This document shows, in pieces, positions 47,681 through 57,286 of a DNA stretch of 64,000 nt; within the stretch, counting starts at the first letter, position 1; every line of letters begins with the position of its first letter. Both the position numbers and the translations under genes were made by a program. The stretch comes from Bryobacteraceae bacterium (GTDB taxonomy: Bacteria; Acidobacteriota; Terriglobia; Bryobacterales; Bryobacteraceae): NCBI GenBank assembly GCA_947458745.1, contig CANGYQ010000007.1, positions 1 to 64,000 of the forward strand, written 5' to 3'. The notes beneath the pieces were generated by a model that was not told the origin of the DNA, made no database searches, and saw only the letters and a list, made by a program, of their open reading frames with translations.

Positions 47681-48961
47681 CTACGCCGCCGGTCTGACCG
47701 GAGGCCGCAAGAACGCAGCCACACCGGCCCCCACGGCCGCTAGGATCGCGAGAGTGGTGTAAACCTCTTGGTAGCCCCCGGCCAGGTTGCCTGCGGCCCG
47801 CGCCTTGTCCATGATGCCGGCAAAGTAGCCCGGCACCAGGAAGCCGCACAAACCCCAGGCCGAAAACAGAAGTCCATAGTTGGCCCCGACAAACTTAGAT
47901 CCAAAGAAGTCCGCCGTAAACGACGGCATCAGCGCCAGATAACCCCCATAGGCAAATGCACCCAGGCACAGCCCAGCGAGCAGCATTACAAAGCCATCAG
48001 CCTGACGCAGGAAGCCCAGACACGCCGTCGCCGAAACAGCCGCCATCGCCAGCACGGCGGGCCGGCGGCCAAAGCGATCCGAGAAGCTACCCCAAGCCAG
48101 GCGCCCCACGCCATTGAAGATGCTCATGACTCCCAGCGCCACACCGGCGGACATGATGGCCGAAGTCTTGGCCATTTCCTGCAGCAGCGGTGAGGCTTCA
48201 CCGATCGCAGTCAATCCGACAGACGTCCCGAGAAAGTAGATCACCCACAACGCGTAAAACTGCCATTGCCGCAGCATTTGGCCAGTCGAGAAAGCAGCGT
48301 CGCCAGCTGCTGCCGCCTTGGGTATCCAGCCCGCTGGCCGGTAGCCCGCCGGGGGCACGCGGAAGAACTGGGCCGCGCCGACAACACCGATCAGGAAGAT
48401 GCCCGCCAGGATGAAAAACGTGCGGGGGATCGTCTCACCCAACCGTGCGGGATCCTTGCCAATCAACGCTTCCAGCAAGGGCCCGAACATGAGCGGGCCC
48501 ACGCCAAAGCCCATTACGGCCAAGCCCACGATGAAGCCGCGCTTGTCCGGAAACCACTTCACACAAGTGGCGATCGGCGTCACGTAAGCAAACCCGACGC
48601 CCACACCCGCCACCACGCCATAGGCCAAAATCAACCCCTCCAGCGTGTGCCCGATCAGGCCGGCCAGCGCGCAACCCGCCGCCAGCAACAGGCCACCCAC
48701 CGAAGCGACAATGCGCGGACCGCGCCGGTCCTGCCAGAAGCCGGCCACAATCATGCCGGCGGCGAAGGCCAACAGGGAGTAGCGGTAAGGCGCGATAGTC
48801 TGTGCCTTGGACCAGCCATGCAGCGTGGCCAGCGGGCCGCGGAAGACGCTCCAGGCATAAATGATGCCCAACAGCACCTGCATGAATACGGCCGCCACCG
48901 CATAGGGCACTCGGTTTACCGGAGCTGACGCCGCGGCGGGGATCTGGGAAGTTGCAGCCAT
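47681..48961 (-). CDS. MFS transporter, oxalate/formate antiporter type
   Basis: A 426-residue carrier with about 12 membrane helices. IIYAWSVFRGPLATLHGWSK at the start, AFAAGMIVAGFWQDRRGPR after helix 2, and GVGRLAWGSFSDRFGRR in the second half are typical of the OFA group. The substrate is probably a small carboxylate, by inference. The open frame extends far upstream, but ATG 48961 begins the family-like N-terminus and is preceded by TAGACT at 7 bases. Confidence 0.85.
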   Translation of the reverse strand: MAATSQIPAAASAPVNRVPYAVAAVFMQVLLGIIYAWSVFRGPLATLHGWSKAQTIAPYRYSLLAFAAGMIVAGFWQDRRGPRIVASVGGLLLAAGCALAGLIGHTLEGLILAYGVVAGVGVGFAYVTPIATCVKWFPDKRGFIVGLAVMGFGVGPLMFGPLLEALIGKDPARLGETIPRTFFILAGIFLIGVVGAAQFFRVPPAGYRPAGWIPKAAAAGDAAFSTGQMLRQWQFYALWVIYFLGTSVGLTAIGEASPLLQEMAKTSAIMSAGVALGVMSIFNGVGRLAWGSFSDRFGRRPAVLAMAAVSATACLGFLRQADGFVMLLAGLCLGAFAYGGYLALMPSFTADFFGSKFVGANYGLLFSAWGLCGFLVPGYFAGIMDKARAAGNLAGGYQEVYTTLAILAAVGAGVAAFLRPPVRPAA

Positions 48962-48968
48962 CCGCCTT

Positions 48969-48974
48969 AGTCTA
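48969..48974 (-). promoter_or_regulatory. -10-like TAGACT, 7 bases before ATG 48961
   Basis: The intervening AAGGCGG could also act as a weak, very close ribosome binding site. Confidence 0.4.
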
Positions 48975-49003
48975 TGCGAAGTACCGGCCACTTGGCTGAG
49001 AGA

Positions 49004-49021
49004 TCGATTTTGACAAATCGA
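49004..49021. promoter_or_regulatory. Perfect inverted repeat between divergent MFS and peptidase genes
   Basis: TCGATTT-TGAC-AAATCGA is a 7-bp perfect dyad with a 4-base centre, in the 112-base gap between the two start codons. It is a candidate operator. The TTGACA inside it has no matching -10 at normal spacing. Confidence 0.4.
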
Positions 49022-49073
49022 GACACTCCAGTCCCGCCATTCCTCTATCATGAAGCTCATCAAGGAGACCCCC

Positions 49074-51104
49074 ATGCGCATCCTCATTTGCTCCGCCTTG
49101 GCCTCACTGCTGGCCGTCGCCCAGCCTGCCGGTAGCCCGCCCAAAGGCCTGGACCACGACACGTTTTTCGATATGGAAACCGTCGCCAGCCCCGCCATCT
49201 CGCCTGATGGCGGCTTGATCGTTTTCTCCCGCAGCTGGGCGGACAAGATGAAGGACCAGCAACGGAGCAACCTGTGGCTGGTGGACAAAGCCGGGCAGCG
49301 GATACGCCACCTGACCCCCGGCAACTGGCGGGATTCCGCGCCGGTCTGGTCGCCCGATGGCAAGCGCATCGCCTTCCTGTCGGATCGCGACGGCACCACC
49401 CAGTTGCACGTGATGTGGATCGACACGCGCGAAGTAGCGCAGCTGACGCATCTGGAACGCGCCCCGGGCAACGTCAAGTGGTCGCCCGATGGGAAGCAAT
49501 TGGCCTACACGGCGCGCGTACCGGATGAAGACCCCATCCTGCCCATCAAGCTACCCAAGCGTCCAGAAGGCGCGCAGTGGGCCAAGCCCGCCGTGCTGGT
49601 GGACCGCCTCAGTTGGCGCAGCGACGGCATCGGGCCCACGGAGCGTGGCTTCACTCATGTCTTTCTGATCGACGCCATCACCGGCGGGACGCCTCGGCAG
49701 TTGACCAATGGCAAGTTCAACCACAGCCAGTTCGAATGGGCTCCCGATGGCAAGACGATCTATCTTTCCGGCATCCGCAAGCCCGACGCCGAGTACCTGC
49801 GCAACGATAGCGAGATCTACTCGGTGGACCTGGCCAGCGGCACCATCAAGGCGTTAACCGATCGCAAGGGCCCCGATACTGACCCGCAGCCTTCCCCAAA
49901 CGGCCGCTGGATCGCCTACACCGGCTACGACGACCAGAAGTTCACCAACCACGTCGGCAGCCTTTACGTGATGGACGCCGCGGGCAACAGCAAGAAGGTG
50001 TGGGCAGGGGGTCTACCCAGCCGCCCCGCCGACGTCACTTGGGCACCGGATAACAGCGGCGTCTACTACTCGATGGAGGAGCGCGGCACGGAGAACCTTT
50101 ACTTCGTGGCGCTCGACGGCAAGCCGCGCCAGGTGACCGATGGCGTGCACATGTTGCGGTCGTTCTCTATGGCGGCCAACGGCCAGACCGCCGCTATCCG
50201 CTCCACCTACCATGAGCCCACCGTGCTGGTGACCTTCGATGTGAAGCGGCCCGGTGCGTCGCTGGCGAAGCTGGTGGACGTCAACACTGACGTTCTGCAA
50301 GGCCGCAAACTGGGCGATGTCGAGGAGCTGTCATTCGCTTCCAAGGACGGACTGAAGGTGCAGGGCTGGCTGGTGAAGCCGGTAAACTTTGACGCGAAGA
50401 AGAAGTACCCGATGCTGCTGTTTATCCACGGCGGCCCCTGGAGCATGTACAACGTCGCCTTCAACTGGGCGTGGCAGAACTTTGCCGCCCAGGGCTACGC
50501 CGTGCTCTACGTTAATCCGCGCGGCTCTACTGGGTACGGACAAGATTTCGTGAACGGCATCCAGTACTCCTATCCCGGCAAGGATTACGACGACCTGATG
50601 GCGGGCGTCGATGCGGCGCTGGCCAAGGGCTACATTGACGAGCAGAACCTGTTTGTCTGCGGCGGCTCCGGCGGCGGCGTGCTGACGGCCTGGATCGTCG
50701 GTCACACCAACCGCTTCCGCGCCGCGGTGTCGATGCGGCCGGTGATCAACTGGCACTCGTTTGTCGGCAACACCGATGGCCCTTCCTGGTACGACCAGTT
50801 CCAGAAGCGGCCCTGGGAAGATCCGATGGAGTACGCCGTCAGGTCGCCCTTGCACTATGTGGCCAACGTCACCACGCCCACCATGGTGATGACCGGCGAA
50901 GCCGACCTGCGCACGCCCATCGCCCAGAGCGAGGAGTTCTACCGCGCCTTGAAGCTGCTGAAGAAGGACACGCTGCTGGTGCGGATGCCGGAAGAGTTCC
51001 ACGGCTGGCGGCGCCCCTCGCACCAGTTGGCGCAACAGCTCTATTTGCAGGCCTGGTTTGAGAAGTGGCGGGTGAAGAAGCCGGAAGGTGCCAGCGGCCA
51101 GTAG
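49074..51104 (+). CDS. Exported S9 family serine peptidase (acylaminoacyl/dipeptidyl peptidase type)
   Basis: A 676-residue protein. A signal peptide (ICSALASLLAVAQPAG) precedes a WD-like propeller with repeated SPDGK-type blades. The C-terminal alpha/beta hydrolase domain has LLFIHGGPWSMY, catalytic Ser 532 in CGGSGGG, acid region GEADLRTP and His in EFHGWRRP. It trims peptides in the periplasm. ATG 49074 is preferred over 49050 because AAGGAGA lies 6 bases upstream. Confidence 0.92.
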   Translation: MRILICSALASLLAVAQPAGSPPKGLDHDTFFDMETVASPAISPDGGLIVFSRSWADKMKDQQRSNLWLVDKAGQRIRHLTPGNWRDSAPVWSPDGKRIAFLSDRDGTTQLHVMWIDTREVAQLTHLERAPGNVKWSPDGKQLAYTARVPDEDPILPIKLPKRPEGAQWAKPAVLVDRLSWRSDGIGPTERGFTHVFLIDAITGGTPRQLTNGKFNHSQFEWAPDGKTIYLSGIRKPDAEYLRNDSEIYSVDLASGTIKALTDRKGPDTDPQPSPNGRWIAYTGYDDQKFTNHVGSLYVMDAAGNSKKVWAGGLPSRPADVTWAPDNSGVYYSMEERGTENLYFVALDGKPRQVTDGVHMLRSFSMAANGQTAAIRSTYHEPTVLVTFDVKRPGASLAKLVDVNTDVLQGRKLGDVEELSFASKDGLKVQGWLVKPVNFDAKKKYPMLLFIHGGPWSMYNVAFNWAWQNFAAQGYAVLYVNPRGSTGYGQDFVNGIQYSYPGKDYDDLMAGVDAALAKGYIDEQNLFVCGGSGGGVLTAWIVGHTNRFRAAVSMRPVINWHSFVGNTDGPSWYDQFQKRPWEDPMEYAVRSPLHYVANVTTPTMVMTGEADLRTPIAQSEEFYRALKLLKKDTLLVRMPEEFHGWRRPSHQLAQQLYLQAWFEKWRVKKPEGASGQ

Positions 51105-51114
51105 AGGCCTTCCG

Positions 51115-51882
51115 TCACTTCCGCCGGAAGGGCGCGGTGCTGACCACCGAGATCATCATCGTGTTGTTGGCTTCGGCAATACGCCCGTTGCGCTGCAGCA
51201 GCGTCTGCATCATGTAACCGGCTTCGAAATTCCAGCCCGGCTTCAACTTCCAGCCCAGGGCCCCGTAAGCCCGGTTCTGATCGATCACCGAGGCCGACTG
51301 ATAGGGAGCCACGTAGGCGAATATCTCGTCGTAGGCCGTAAAGAACAGCCGCCCTTTCACCGGCACGGTGACTCGCTGCAAAGCCCGAAAGCGGTTCTCG
51401 TAGCGGTAGCGGGCCACGGAGCCATTCTCGATAACCCCCAGAAAACGGTTCTCAAAACGCAGCCGCGTCGTCCAGACCACTTTTCCGGTATTGGAGCGGA
51501 TCTGCGCCTGCTGCCACAGGCGGTGCTCGGGAAAGCGTGCCCGCACCGGGAAGTCGCCATACCGGAACGTGTCAATGAACGCGTAGCCCGCGGTCAGCAT
51601 CACGCGCGGATGAATTTGATAGTTCACGCCGGGGCGCAACAGCAACTGCTGCCACTGGGTGACGACATTGCTCCGGCGCCACTGGCCTTCCAGGTGGAGC
51701 CCCCAGCGCGACTTGCCCAGCGGGTGATCCCCAAAATAGTTGAACCAGCCATGGTACTCGGGATCAATCACCCGGCCGGGGCCATCAGCGGCACCCAGCG
51801 TCATGACGCTCAGCGCCGCCAGCAGTACCCAGCGCAAACGGGTGAGAGTGCCCAGCTTCGCCAATACACTCGTTACCCGCAT
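51115..51882 (-). CDS. DUF2490 outer-membrane-type protein
   Basis: A 255-residue protein with an N-terminal signal (RWVLLAALSVMTLGAADG). The segment GWFNYFGDHPLGKSRWGLHL and alternating aromatic strands (LLRPGVNYQIHPRVMLTAGY, TRLRFENRFLG) match DUF2490, predicted beta-barrel proteins. The function is unknown. It converges on the S9 peptidase; a short inverted repeat, CCTTCC/GGAAGG (51108-51131), lies at the junction. Confidence 0.75.
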   Translation of the reverse strand: MRVTSVLAKLGTLTRLRWVLLAALSVMTLGAADGPGRVIDPEYHGWFNYFGDHPLGKSRWGLHLEGQWRRSNVVTQWQQLLLRPGVNYQIHPRVMLTAGYAFIDTFRYGDFPVRARFPEHRLWQQAQIRSNTGKVVWTTRLRFENRFLGVIENGSVARYRYENRFRALQRVTVPVKGRLFFTAYDEIFAYVAPYQSASVIDQNRAYGALGWKLKPGWNFEAGYMMQTLLQRNGRIAEANNTMMISVVSTAPFRRK

Positions 51883-51922
51883 TCAGTAGGCTCATCGGCC
51901 CAGAGACGGCCGAATGATAGGG

Positions 51923-54391
51923 CTACCGGGCCACCTTCGAGGCACTCAGGAAGTTCGCGAAGATCCGGTAAGCGCCCGGCACGCCCGCGGGCAACTGCCG
52001 AAACCACGCCAGCGTCGAGAAGATGTAAGTGCCTTTGCCGTAGTTGGCCACCAGCGTGGAGCCGTCTTGCGGTGCTTCGCCGGGGTCTTTCATGCGGAAC
52101 AGCGCTTGATACTTGGGGTCCCACTTGGAGGCGAAGTAGAGGCCGCGTTCCTGCACCCAACCCTTCCAGTCGTCGCCGGAAATCGCGTTGGGCGACTTCA
52201 GCAGCGGCGAATCAAAAAGCGCTTCGACCGCCGCATTCTCATCGGTGACACGGCCGCCGCCGGTCTCAATCGAGTACGGTCCCAGCTTGCTGCCCAGCGA
52301 TTGATTACCCGACCAGAAGCGGTTGTCAGCCACGTTGTACTGCACAATCATGGTGCCGCCCTGCTCCACAAACTGCATCAAGCGCTGCTGGTTGGCCCGC
52401 AGTTCAGGACGCGTGTTGTAGGCGCGCACACCGGTAACGATGGCGTCGTACTTGGCGAGATCGCCGCGCGCGATGTCGTCAGTGGAAAGCAGTGTCACCT
52501 CGCAGCCCAGCTGGCGCAACGAATCCGGCACTTCATCACCCGCGCCCATCACGTAGCCCACCTTCTTCGACAGGATCTTGACGTCGAGCGGTGTCACCTC
52601 AGCCGTGGCGGGCGGAAACAGCGTCTGCGGCGGGATGTGCGGGTACCGGATAACATCGATCCCATTGGCCAGCTCCCGGCCACCGACACGAGCAATCGCC
52701 TTCAGTTCGCCGCGCTGCGCGCCGGCAGCGGGCGTCAATGTGAACTTCACCGTCAACTGCTCATTGGCGTCGCCGAGAGTAAAGGGCACACTAGCCGGTT
52801 CGGCCTTCCAGCCCGCCGGGGTCCGCAGGACGACATCGCCCGAAGCCTTCGCGATCTTGCCCGTTAGTGTAACTTCAATCGTGCGTGGCGCGGCGGTGGG
52901 GAAGAGCAGAACGCGCTGGCTGAGCTCCACCGCCACGGCGGGAACCACCACCACCGGGCGCACCAGTTCACCATCCGCACGATCGACGTAGCGGTTGTGG
53001 ACCGGGCGCGTCAAGTGGATCGGCTTGCCCGCCACTTCCGCGTCGATCTCCACGATCTCATCCGCGGCGTTCTGGGGCTGGCCCAGCAGTTCGGACTTGG
53101 GGATGCGGTAACGCGGCCAGTCCTTGGCTTCGCGCAGCCAGTAGGGTTGCGACAATGGCTGATCCTGTGGGATCGCCCAATCGTAGATCAACGAGGAGAC
53201 CTTGTTGCTCTCCAGCTTCGCCGTCGCAAACTTGGAGGACTTCAGCGTCACCGGCACCTTGGAACGCACGATGGCGCTAACGGTCACTTTCACCGTCGTG
53301 CCCGGCACCACTTCGGGCTTCTCCGCCGAGGCATCGATCCAGAGACCGGCGGCCAAGCCAATCGTCTCATCCAGTTCGTTCAGCTTCAGCTTGGACCAGG
53401 CGTCTGTCTTCGAAGCCAGCAGACCGCGTGCTTCCAGCAGCACCGGCACGATGGTGGACGGATCTTCCGCCTTAAACTCGCGGCGCGCGCGGTCCAGCAA
53501 CGTCCCGATGGCCGCGCCGCCGGGGACGCGAGCCCAGGTCATCTCCACACCATCGAACATGTCCTTCGACGCCTTCTCGCCCGCGATCAGCAGCAGGTGG
53601 TTGCGGGAGCTGCCCTTGCGCTCCGGTGAGCCCATGCCCTGGCTGCGATGCTGGCTGCGGGACATGCCCGCGATCTCGTTGTAGCTGTAGCCCAGCACCG
53701 GGTCAAAGTCGCCCGTGTCGACCACCAGCGTATCCGGCACCTTTTCGTTCTCGGCATCCATGCCCGGCATGAAGTTGAACAGGTTGAAGTAGAGCCGCTT
53801 GGCCTGCCAGGGCTGCACAAACTTTAGCTGGTCGGCATATTTGGTGGGGTCCGCCGCCAGGGCGAACGCTTCCTTGCCCAGCAACGCGGAGGTCTGGTGA
53901 TGGCCGTGGCCATCGCGCGGCGTGCCGGAAAAGCGGAGCACGATCACATCGGGCTGAAACTTGCGGATGGTCCAGACAATGTCGCGCAGCACTTCATCGC
54001 GGCCCCAGTTGCCAATGGTCTCCTGGGCGTTCTTCGAGAAGCCAAAGTCGATCATGCGGCTGAAGAACTGCTCGCCGCCATCAACGCGCCGGGCGGCCAG
54101 CAGTTCGTGCGTGCGGATGATGCCGATCTTGTCGCCCTGCTCGCTGCCGATCAGGTTCTGCCCACCTTCGCCACGCGTCAGCGCCAGGTAGCCGGTCCGC
54201 AGATTGCGGCCGCGGGCAAAATAGGTGATCAGCGAGGTGTTCTCGTCGTCGGGGTGAGCGGCGATCATCAGCACGCTACCCAGCGTGTTCAACTTGTCGA
54301 GCGATTTCTTGATCTCCGCCGTGCCCGACAGATTCTTTTGGGCAAACAACGCGGAGGTGAGACAGGTGAGAAAGAGTACGCAGCGGATCAC
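51923..54391 (-). CDS. PIG-L family deacetylase, large exported form
   Basis: An 822-residue protein starting at GTG with a signal peptide (VLFLTCLTSALFAQ). The PIG-L zinc site is AAHPDDE (H46, D48, D49) with GHGHHQ near residue 170. Beta-sandwich domains and a C-terminal glutamine-amidotransferase-like region (VMGAGDEVPDSLRQLG) follow. PIG-L enzymes remove N-acetyl groups from amino sugars, so this may act on an exported glycan. No Shine-Dalgarno sequence; TAAACT lies 6 bases before the start. Confidence 0.85.
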   Translation of the reverse strand: MIRCVLFLTCLTSALFAQKNLSGTAEIKKSLDKLNTLGSVLMIAAHPDDENTSLITYFARGRNLRTGYLALTRGEGGQNLIGSEQGDKIGIIRTHELLAARRVDGGEQFFSRMIDFGFSKNAQETIGNWGRDEVLRDIVWTIRKFQPDVIVLRFSGTPRDGHGHHQTSALLGKEAFALAADPTKYADQLKFVQPWQAKRLYFNLFNFMPGMDAENEKVPDTLVVDTGDFDPVLGYSYNEIAGMSRSQHRSQGMGSPERKGSSRNHLLLIAGEKASKDMFDGVEMTWARVPGGAAIGTLLDRARREFKAEDPSTIVPVLLEARGLLASKTDAWSKLKLNELDETIGLAAGLWIDASAEKPEVVPGTTVKVTVSAIVRSKVPVTLKSSKFATAKLESNKVSSLIYDWAIPQDQPLSQPYWLREAKDWPRYRIPKSELLGQPQNAADEIVEIDAEVAGKPIHLTRPVHNRYVDRADGELVRPVVVVPAVAVELSQRVLLFPTAAPRTIEVTLTGKIAKASGDVVLRTPAGWKAEPASVPFTLGDANEQLTVKFTLTPAAGAQRGELKAIARVGGRELANGIDVIRYPHIPPQTLFPPATAEVTPLDVKILSKKVGYVMGAGDEVPDSLRQLGCEVTLLSTDDIARGDLAKYDAIVTGVRAYNTRPELRANQQRLMQFVEQGGTMIVQYNVADNRFWSGNQSLGSKLGPYSIETGGGRVTDENAAVEALFDSPLLKSPNAISGDDWKGWVQERGLYFASKWDPKYQALFRMKDPGEAPQDGSTLVANYGKGTYIFSTLAWFRQLPAGVPGAYRIFANFLSASKVAR

Positions 54392-54397
54392 CTTCTC

Positions 54398-54403
54398 AGT
54401 TTA
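54398..54403 (-). promoter_or_regulatory. -10-like TAAACT, 6 bases before GTG 54391
   Basis: It fits the leaderless-start pattern. Confidence 0.45.
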
Positions 54404-54414
54404 CGCGCACCGTG

Positions 54415-54837
54415 TTAGGGGCACACATCCATCTTCTTGATCATTTCGATCCGGTCGTAGCCGGGCGCGAAACCATCAGGTGTCCGGCTGACCACGCGGA
54501 AGCCAAACTTCTCATAGAACGCCACCACGTTGGGTGTCGTGCCCAGGGTGATCGATTGCGAGCCGATCTGCTTCATCAGGTAGAACAGCATAAAGCGGCC
54601 CAGGCCCTGGCCATGCCATTGGCGATGAAACATCAGCCACGTCAGCCGCGCGTCGGCATAGCCACCGGAGCCAATCACTTGCCCCTCGTGTTCCACCACA
54701 AAGTACGGCCCCGGAAGCGCCGCCATGAACGCTTCAAACGACGGTTCTTCGACAGCGCCAAAGAACGTGGGGACATTCGAGGCAAAGATCGCCCTCAAGG
54801 CATCAAGGTCACGAGGTTCGTACGAGCGGACGTCCAT
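54415..54837 (-). CDS. GNAT family N-acetyltransferase
   Basis: A 140-residue GNAT protein. It opens DVRSYEPRDLDALRAIFASN, has FVVEHEGQVIGSGGYA, the acetyl-CoA pocket WHGQGLGRFMLFYLM and a final VVAFYEKFGFRVV. The substrate is unknown. It follows ftsZ on the same strand but has its own TAAGCT 6 bases before the ATG. Confidence 0.88.
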   Translation of the reverse strand: MDVRSYEPRDLDALRAIFASNVPTFFGAVEEPSFEAFMAALPGPYFVVEHEGQVIGSGGYADARLTWLMFHRQWHGQGLGRFMLFYLMKQIGSQSITLGTTPNVVAFYEKFGFRVVSRTPDGFAPGYDRIEMIKKMDVCP

Positions 54838-54843
54838 CCTGCT

Positions 54844-54849
54844 AGCTTA
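54844..54849 (-). promoter_or_regulatory. -10-like TAAGCT, 6 bases before ATG 54837
   Basis: The hexamer lies in the 37-base gap after ftsZ; AGCAGG between it and the ATG is a weak ribosome-binding alternative. Confidence 0.4.
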
Positions 54850-54874
54850 GCGGGCTTGGATGGCGCAGCGCCCT

Positions 54875-56056
54875 CTAGTTAAACGCGCGGCGCCGCCGCA
54901 AGAAGGTCGGGACTTCGATGTCGCTCGGCTCGGGTTCCGGCGGTGCTGCCGGAGCGGGAGGTGCGACTGCGACTGGAACCGCGGCGGGAGCGGGTGCCTT
55001 GACCGGCTCGTCGAAAGGGAAGTTCTGGCCACGATCCGCGCTCGATCCGGCTGCCGCCGGCCGCTCAATGGTGGGCAGGGAGGCGCGCTCAAAGCCCGTG
55101 GCGATCACCGTCAGCTTCACTTCGTCGCCGAGTGATTCATCCAGCACCACGCCGAAGTTGATCTGCGCATCTTCATTGTTCGCCGCGCGGCGGATCAGCA
55201 GGCAAGCCTCGTTGACATCATGCAGGCTCAACTGGCTGGAGCCGATGATGTTGATCAGGATGCCCTTGGCCCCTTCAACGCCGCCTTCTTCCAGCAGCGG
55301 TGATTCGATGGCGGCCTGAGCAGCCTGCACGGCGGCCCGCTCTCCGTGGGCGCTGGCCGTGCCCATCATGGCAAAGCCCATGCCTAGCATGATGGCGCGG
55401 ATATCCGAGAAATCGCGGTTGATCAGGCCCGGCGTGGTGATGATGTCGGAGATACCTTGTACGGCCTGCCGCAGCACGTCATCCGCATAGCGGAAGGCTT
55501 CCATAAAGCTGGTGCCCGGCGGGACCAGTGACAGCAACCGGTCATTGGGCAGCGGGATCACCGTATCCACCGCCGCAGCCAGTTCGGCCAGGCCTTTCTC
55601 GGCTTGCCGCCGGCGGCGCGGGCCTTCAAACTCAAACGGCTTAGTGACCACCGCTACCGTCAGCGCGCCCATCTCCTTAGCGAGCGACGCCACCACCGGA
55701 GCCGCGCCGGTGCCCGTGCCGCCGCCCATGCCGGCGGTGACAAACACCATGTCAGCGCCTTCCAGAATCTCGCAAATGCGCGTCGTGTCTTCGAGCGCCG
55801 CTTCCCGGCCGATCTCCGGATCAGCACCGGCCCCCAGGCCGCGCGTCATCTTGGCGCCGATGGTCAACTTATTCGGAACAGGCGAAGCATTCAGGGCCTG
55901 CTGATCGGTATTCAGGACGTAGAATTCCACGCCCGTCAAGCCGCTTTTGATCATGCGAGCCACGGCATTGGCTCCGCCGCCGCCGACGCCCACCACTTTG
56001 ATCCGCGTCGTGGGTGCGCCATCGTCTTGAATCTCAAACTTGAGATGGTCGAGCAT
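54875..56056 (-). CDS. ftsZ: Cell division protein FtsZ
   Basis: A 393-residue tubulin-like GTPase that forms the division ring. It has [16 protein letters not shown], the G-box [25 protein letters not shown] and [12 protein letters not shown] (T7 loop). A variable Ala/Pro linker precedes the conserved tail [12 protein letters not shown], which binds FtsA and ZipA-like partners. ATG 56056 has TAAGGAGT 7 bases upstream, which decides against the in-frame upstream codon. It is the last gene of the dcw cluster here. Confidence 0.97.
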   Translation of the reverse strand: MLDHLKFEIQDDGAPTTRIKVVGVGGGGANAVARMIKSGLTGVEFYVLNTDQQALNASPVPNKLTIGAKMTRGLGAGADPEIGREAALEDTTRICEILEGADMVFVTAGMGGGTGTGAAPVVASLAKEMGALTVAVVTKPFEFEGPRRRRQAEKGLAELAAAVDTVIPLPNDRLLSLVPPGTSFMEAFRYADDVLRQAVQGISDIITTPGLINRDFSDIRAIMLGMGFAMMGTASAHGERAAVQAAQAAIESPLLEEGGVEGAKGILINIIGSSQLSLHDVNEACLLIRRAANNEDAQINFGVVLDESLGDEVKLTVIATGFERASLPTIERPAAAGSSADRGQNFPFDEPVKAPAPAAVPVAVAPPAPAAPPEPEPSDIEVPTFLRRRRAFN

Positions 56057-56086
56057 CGTGTGACTCCTTACCGCCTGATCCGCCAA

Positions 56087-57286
56087 CTACCGCAAAATCA
56101 TGTTCAAAAAGCCGGGCGGACGCGAACGCCCATCCCGATAGGCCTTCAGCCGCGCCGAATACATGGCCAGACCCGCCGCCGTGGTCCAGGCCGGCGTCAT
56201 CAACTCGTCCGGCAAGCCTACAATGCCCACCGCCAGGCCATTGCGCGCTGGGCATTCCAGCACCCGCTCCGCCACATCCAGCATCCCCGCCAACATCGCC
56301 CCGCCGCCGGTCAGGATGGCCCCCTCCAGCAGTTCGCGCGTCATGCCGGCGTTTTCCACTTCGCGTTGGACATACTGGAAAAGCTCTTCCGCGCGAGCTT
56401 CCAAAATCTCATTCAACTGGCCACGCGTCACTTCCCGCGGCGGGCGCCCCTCGTGCGGAGGAACCTCGATGAGGTTGGTGTCATCGACATAGCCCATACG
56501 CGCGCAGCCGTATTCTTCCTTCAATGCCTGGGCGTCTTCAAATGAAATCTTCAGGCAGTACGCCAGATCTCGCGTAAAGTGTTCGCCACCCAACGGAAGG
56601 CTGACACTGGCCATCAGGGCATCGCTGGAATAGACAGCCACCTCAGTGGTCTGCGCACCGATATCCACCAGTACCACACCACGTTCTCGCTCCTCCGGCA
56701 GAATCGCGGCGTACGCGGAAGCCACGGCTTCAAAGACCGTTTCCTCCACTGCCAAGTGCGACTCATGAATCGCGGCCACCAGAATCTCGTGTTCCTGCAG
56801 GCTGGCCGTGATCACCTGGACGTTGGCCTCCACGCGCGAAGCTTGCGCGCCGCTGGGATTGATCAGCCCCGCGCGGCCATCCACGGTGAAGTCCTGCGGC
56901 ATGACCATCAGGATGAGCCGGTCGTTATCCAGGCGCAGATTGCTGGCGCGCTCAATGGCGTACACCAGGTCATCACGGGTAATCGTGCGGCGTCTTCCAA
57001 ACTCATAGAGTCCACGGGTGGAGGCTCCGTCAATGCCGCCACCGCCCAATCCAGCCACCGCGCCTTCGGCGCCCAAACCGGAGCACTGCTCCGCCGCTTC
57101 CACCGTCTGCCGGATGCTCTCCGCCACGGCCCGGTGGTCCGCCATCCGCCCGCGCTGCCAGCCGCGAGACTCGCCGGAGGCATGGCCGGCATAATAAACC
57201 CGGCCCTCTTCCAGACGCAGAAACACCACGCGCGTATGGTCGGCACCGCAATCGATGCCAGCGGCGATGAGGGGCTTATTCGGCAC
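56087..57286 (-). CDS. ftsA: Cell division protein FtsA
   Basis: A 399-residue actin-like protein that tethers FtsZ to the membrane. It has AAGIDCGADHTRVV (phosphate 1), VVLVDIGAQTTEVAVY (phosphate 2) and AILTGGGAMLAGM (adenosine pocket), and ends in an amphipathic helix, PPGFLNMILR. GTG 57286 is preferred: GAAGGAG lies just upstream and the codon overlaps the end of ftsQ. Confidence 0.95.
   Translation of the reverse strand: MPNKPLIAAGIDCGADHTRVVFLRLEEGRVYYAGHASGESRGWQRGRMADHRAVAESIRQTVEAAEQCSGLGAEGAVAGLGGGGIDGASTRGLYEFGRRRTITRDDLVYAIERASNLRLDNDRLILMVMPQDFTVDGRAGLINPSGAQASRVEANVQVITASLQEHEILVAAIHESHLAVEETVFEAVASAYAAILPEERERGVVLVDIGAQTTEVAVYSSDALMASVSLPLGGEHFTRDLAYCLKISFEDAQALKEEYGCARMGYVDDTNLIEVPPHEGRPPREVTRGQLNEILEARAEELFQYVQREVENAGMTRELLEGAILTGGGAMLAGMLDVAERVLECPARNGLAVGIVGLPDELMTPAWTTAAGLAMYSARLKAYRDGRSRPPGFLNMILR

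Noticed and set aside
49010-49015. TTGACA as the -35 box of the S9 peptidase gene
   Set aside because: No -10-like hexamer lies 16-18 bases downstream; the nearest, TATCAT at 49046, is 30 bases away. The word is part of an inverted repeat.
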